Assembly: GCA_018064695.1 (NCBI GenBank)
Contig: JAGHUU010000245.1
Location: 1-5,063, forward strand
Direction: 5' to 3'
Origin: Candidatus Blautia equi
Lineage (GTDB): Bacteria > Bacillota > Clostridia > Lachnospirales > Lachnospiraceae
DNA: 5,063 nt
The notes below the pieces were generated by a model, which saw nothing but the letters and a program-made list of their open reading frames with translations, searched no databases and had not been told where the DNA came from. Shown in pieces: positions 4,303 to 5,063 of this stretch (the stretch's first letter is position 1; every line of letters begins with the position of its first letter). Both the position numbers and the translations under genes were made by a program.

Positions 4303-5063
4303 ATGATTCGTGTTTTAGTAGATTCAGCAGCCGATTATTTAAAATCAGAATTAGAGGAAAGACAGATCGAGCTTGTACCCCTCACCATAACCGTCAACGA
4401 CGAGACAAGCTATCAGGATGAGCTTGAGCTCCCAAGAGAAGAACTCTTCCGCATGATGGTGGAAGAAGATAAACGTATAAAAACTTCCCAGCCTTCCCCA
4501 CAGGATATGGTGGAGAAATTCCAGAGTGTGAAGGACGCAGGTGATGAGATGATCTGCATCATGCTCTCCTCCACTTTAAGCGGCACTTACCAGAGCGCAC
4601 TTCTGGCTAAAGAGATCGTGGATTATGATAAGATCTATATCATCGACTCCCTCTCCGCAACCGCAGGTATTCAGATCCTGGCTAACCATGCGAAGGACCT
4701 GATTGCTCAGGGCGAAGCTGCAGAAGCTATTGTGGAGAAGCTTGAAGCACTGAAGGGCAGACTGAAGATCGTTGCCGTCGTAGATACCCTCAAGTATCTC
4801 TATCTGGGCGGTCGTGTCAGCAAGGCCACTGCTGTAGTGGCAGATACCGTAAACATCAAGCCAAGCATCGTAGTTACCAGAGAAGGCGCCGTTGGCGTTG
4901 GAAGCAAGTATCTTGGCGTTGGCCGTGCGGTAAAGGATCTGGCAAAGCAGATGAAGAGCACTAAGATCGACAGAAACTTCCCATTATATCTCGTATACAG
5001 CTACAACGATGCCAATGTCCAAAAGCTGGGCAAAGCACTGGAAGAAGCCGGCATCCACTCCGA
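4303..5063 (+). CDS. DegV/FakB family fatty-acid-binding protein, first 253 residues (3' end outside window)
   Basis: The frame starts at ATG 4303 behind GGAGGA and stays open to the window end, so the C-terminus (normally 280-290 residues in total) is missing. Family marks are VDSAADY at residues 6-12, TSQPSP at 61-66, SSTLSGTYQSA at 89-99, IDSLSATAG at 114-122, LKYLYLGGR at 163-171 and the KPS turn at 186-188. In this fold the TSQPS and SSxLSGTY loops form the fatty-acid carboxylate pocket. Family members (FakB in Staphylococcus aureus) hold a fatty acid for phosphorylation by the FakA kinase, feeding acyl phosphate into phospholipid synthesis. The protein is cytosolic, with no signal peptide. 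No fakA homologue is in the window. The divergent TetR and repeated operators suggest repression by that regulator (inference). Clostridia often carry several DegV paralogues, so the lipid specificity cannot be given. Confidence 0.92.
   Translation, partial: MIRVLVDSAADYLKSELEERQIELVPLTITVNDETSYQDELELPREELFRMMVEEDKRIKTSQPSPQDMVEKFQSVKDAGDEMICIMLSSTLSGTYQSALLAKEIVDYDKIYIIDSLSATAGIQILANHAKDLIAQGEAAEAIVEKLEALKGRLKIVAVVDTLKYLYLGGRVSKATAVVADTVNIKPSIVVTREGAVGVGSKYLGVGRAVKDLAKQMKSTKIDRNFPLYLVYSYNDANVQKLGKALEEAGIHS

Overview
The window looks like a stretch of chromosome from a low- to mid-GC Bacillota, most likely a gut Lachnospiraceae-type Clostridia. This is inferred from the strong GGAGG ribosome sites, consensus sigma-A promoters, the codon mix, and the families present (a clostridial DUF4130 protein, a compact TetR, and DegV). 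No rRNA, tRNA, CRISPR array, insertion sequence or phage gene is visible.

Layout. (1) 1-349, +: the 3' end of a DUF4130 'probable DNA metabolism protein'. (2) 393-1941, -: a tight operon of three uncharacterised genes. In transcription order it encodes a 60-aa protein, a 177-aa protein and a 277-aa zinc-binding SEC-C protein. A near-consensus promoter (TTGACG-17-TATAAT) drives it, and it converges on gene 1. (3) 2035-2184, -: a 49-codon relic of the C-terminus of a sugar phosphate isomerase/epimerase, with the rest of that gene missing. (4) 2277-3540, +: a promoter and a monocistronic 391-aa multi-pass acyltransferase-3 membrane protein. (5) 3551-3583: a bidirectional terminator shared by the acyltransferase and the convergent tetR gene. 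(6) 3595-4140, -: a TetR/AcrR-type regulator of 181 aa. (7) 4141-4302: a divergent control region with three related TGTTGG..ATATTC elements. (8) 4303-5063, +: a DegV/FakB fatty-acid-binding protein, cut by the window edge.

How the parts relate. The clearest functional pair is tetR-degV. A divergently transcribed repressor, with repeated imperfect palindromes over the overlapping promoters, suggests that the TetR controls its own gene and degV, plausibly in response to a fatty-acid-related ligand; that is inference. The three-gene minus operon is the least understood part. The 177-aa and 277-aa genes overlap by 4 nt (ATGA) and the 60-aa and 177-aa genes are 2 nt apart, so the three products are probably made together. 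The acyltransferase stands alone and its substrate cannot be told from here. I see no convincing defence or mobile system. The best candidates for undescribed biology are the SEC-C operon and the repeated operator region.
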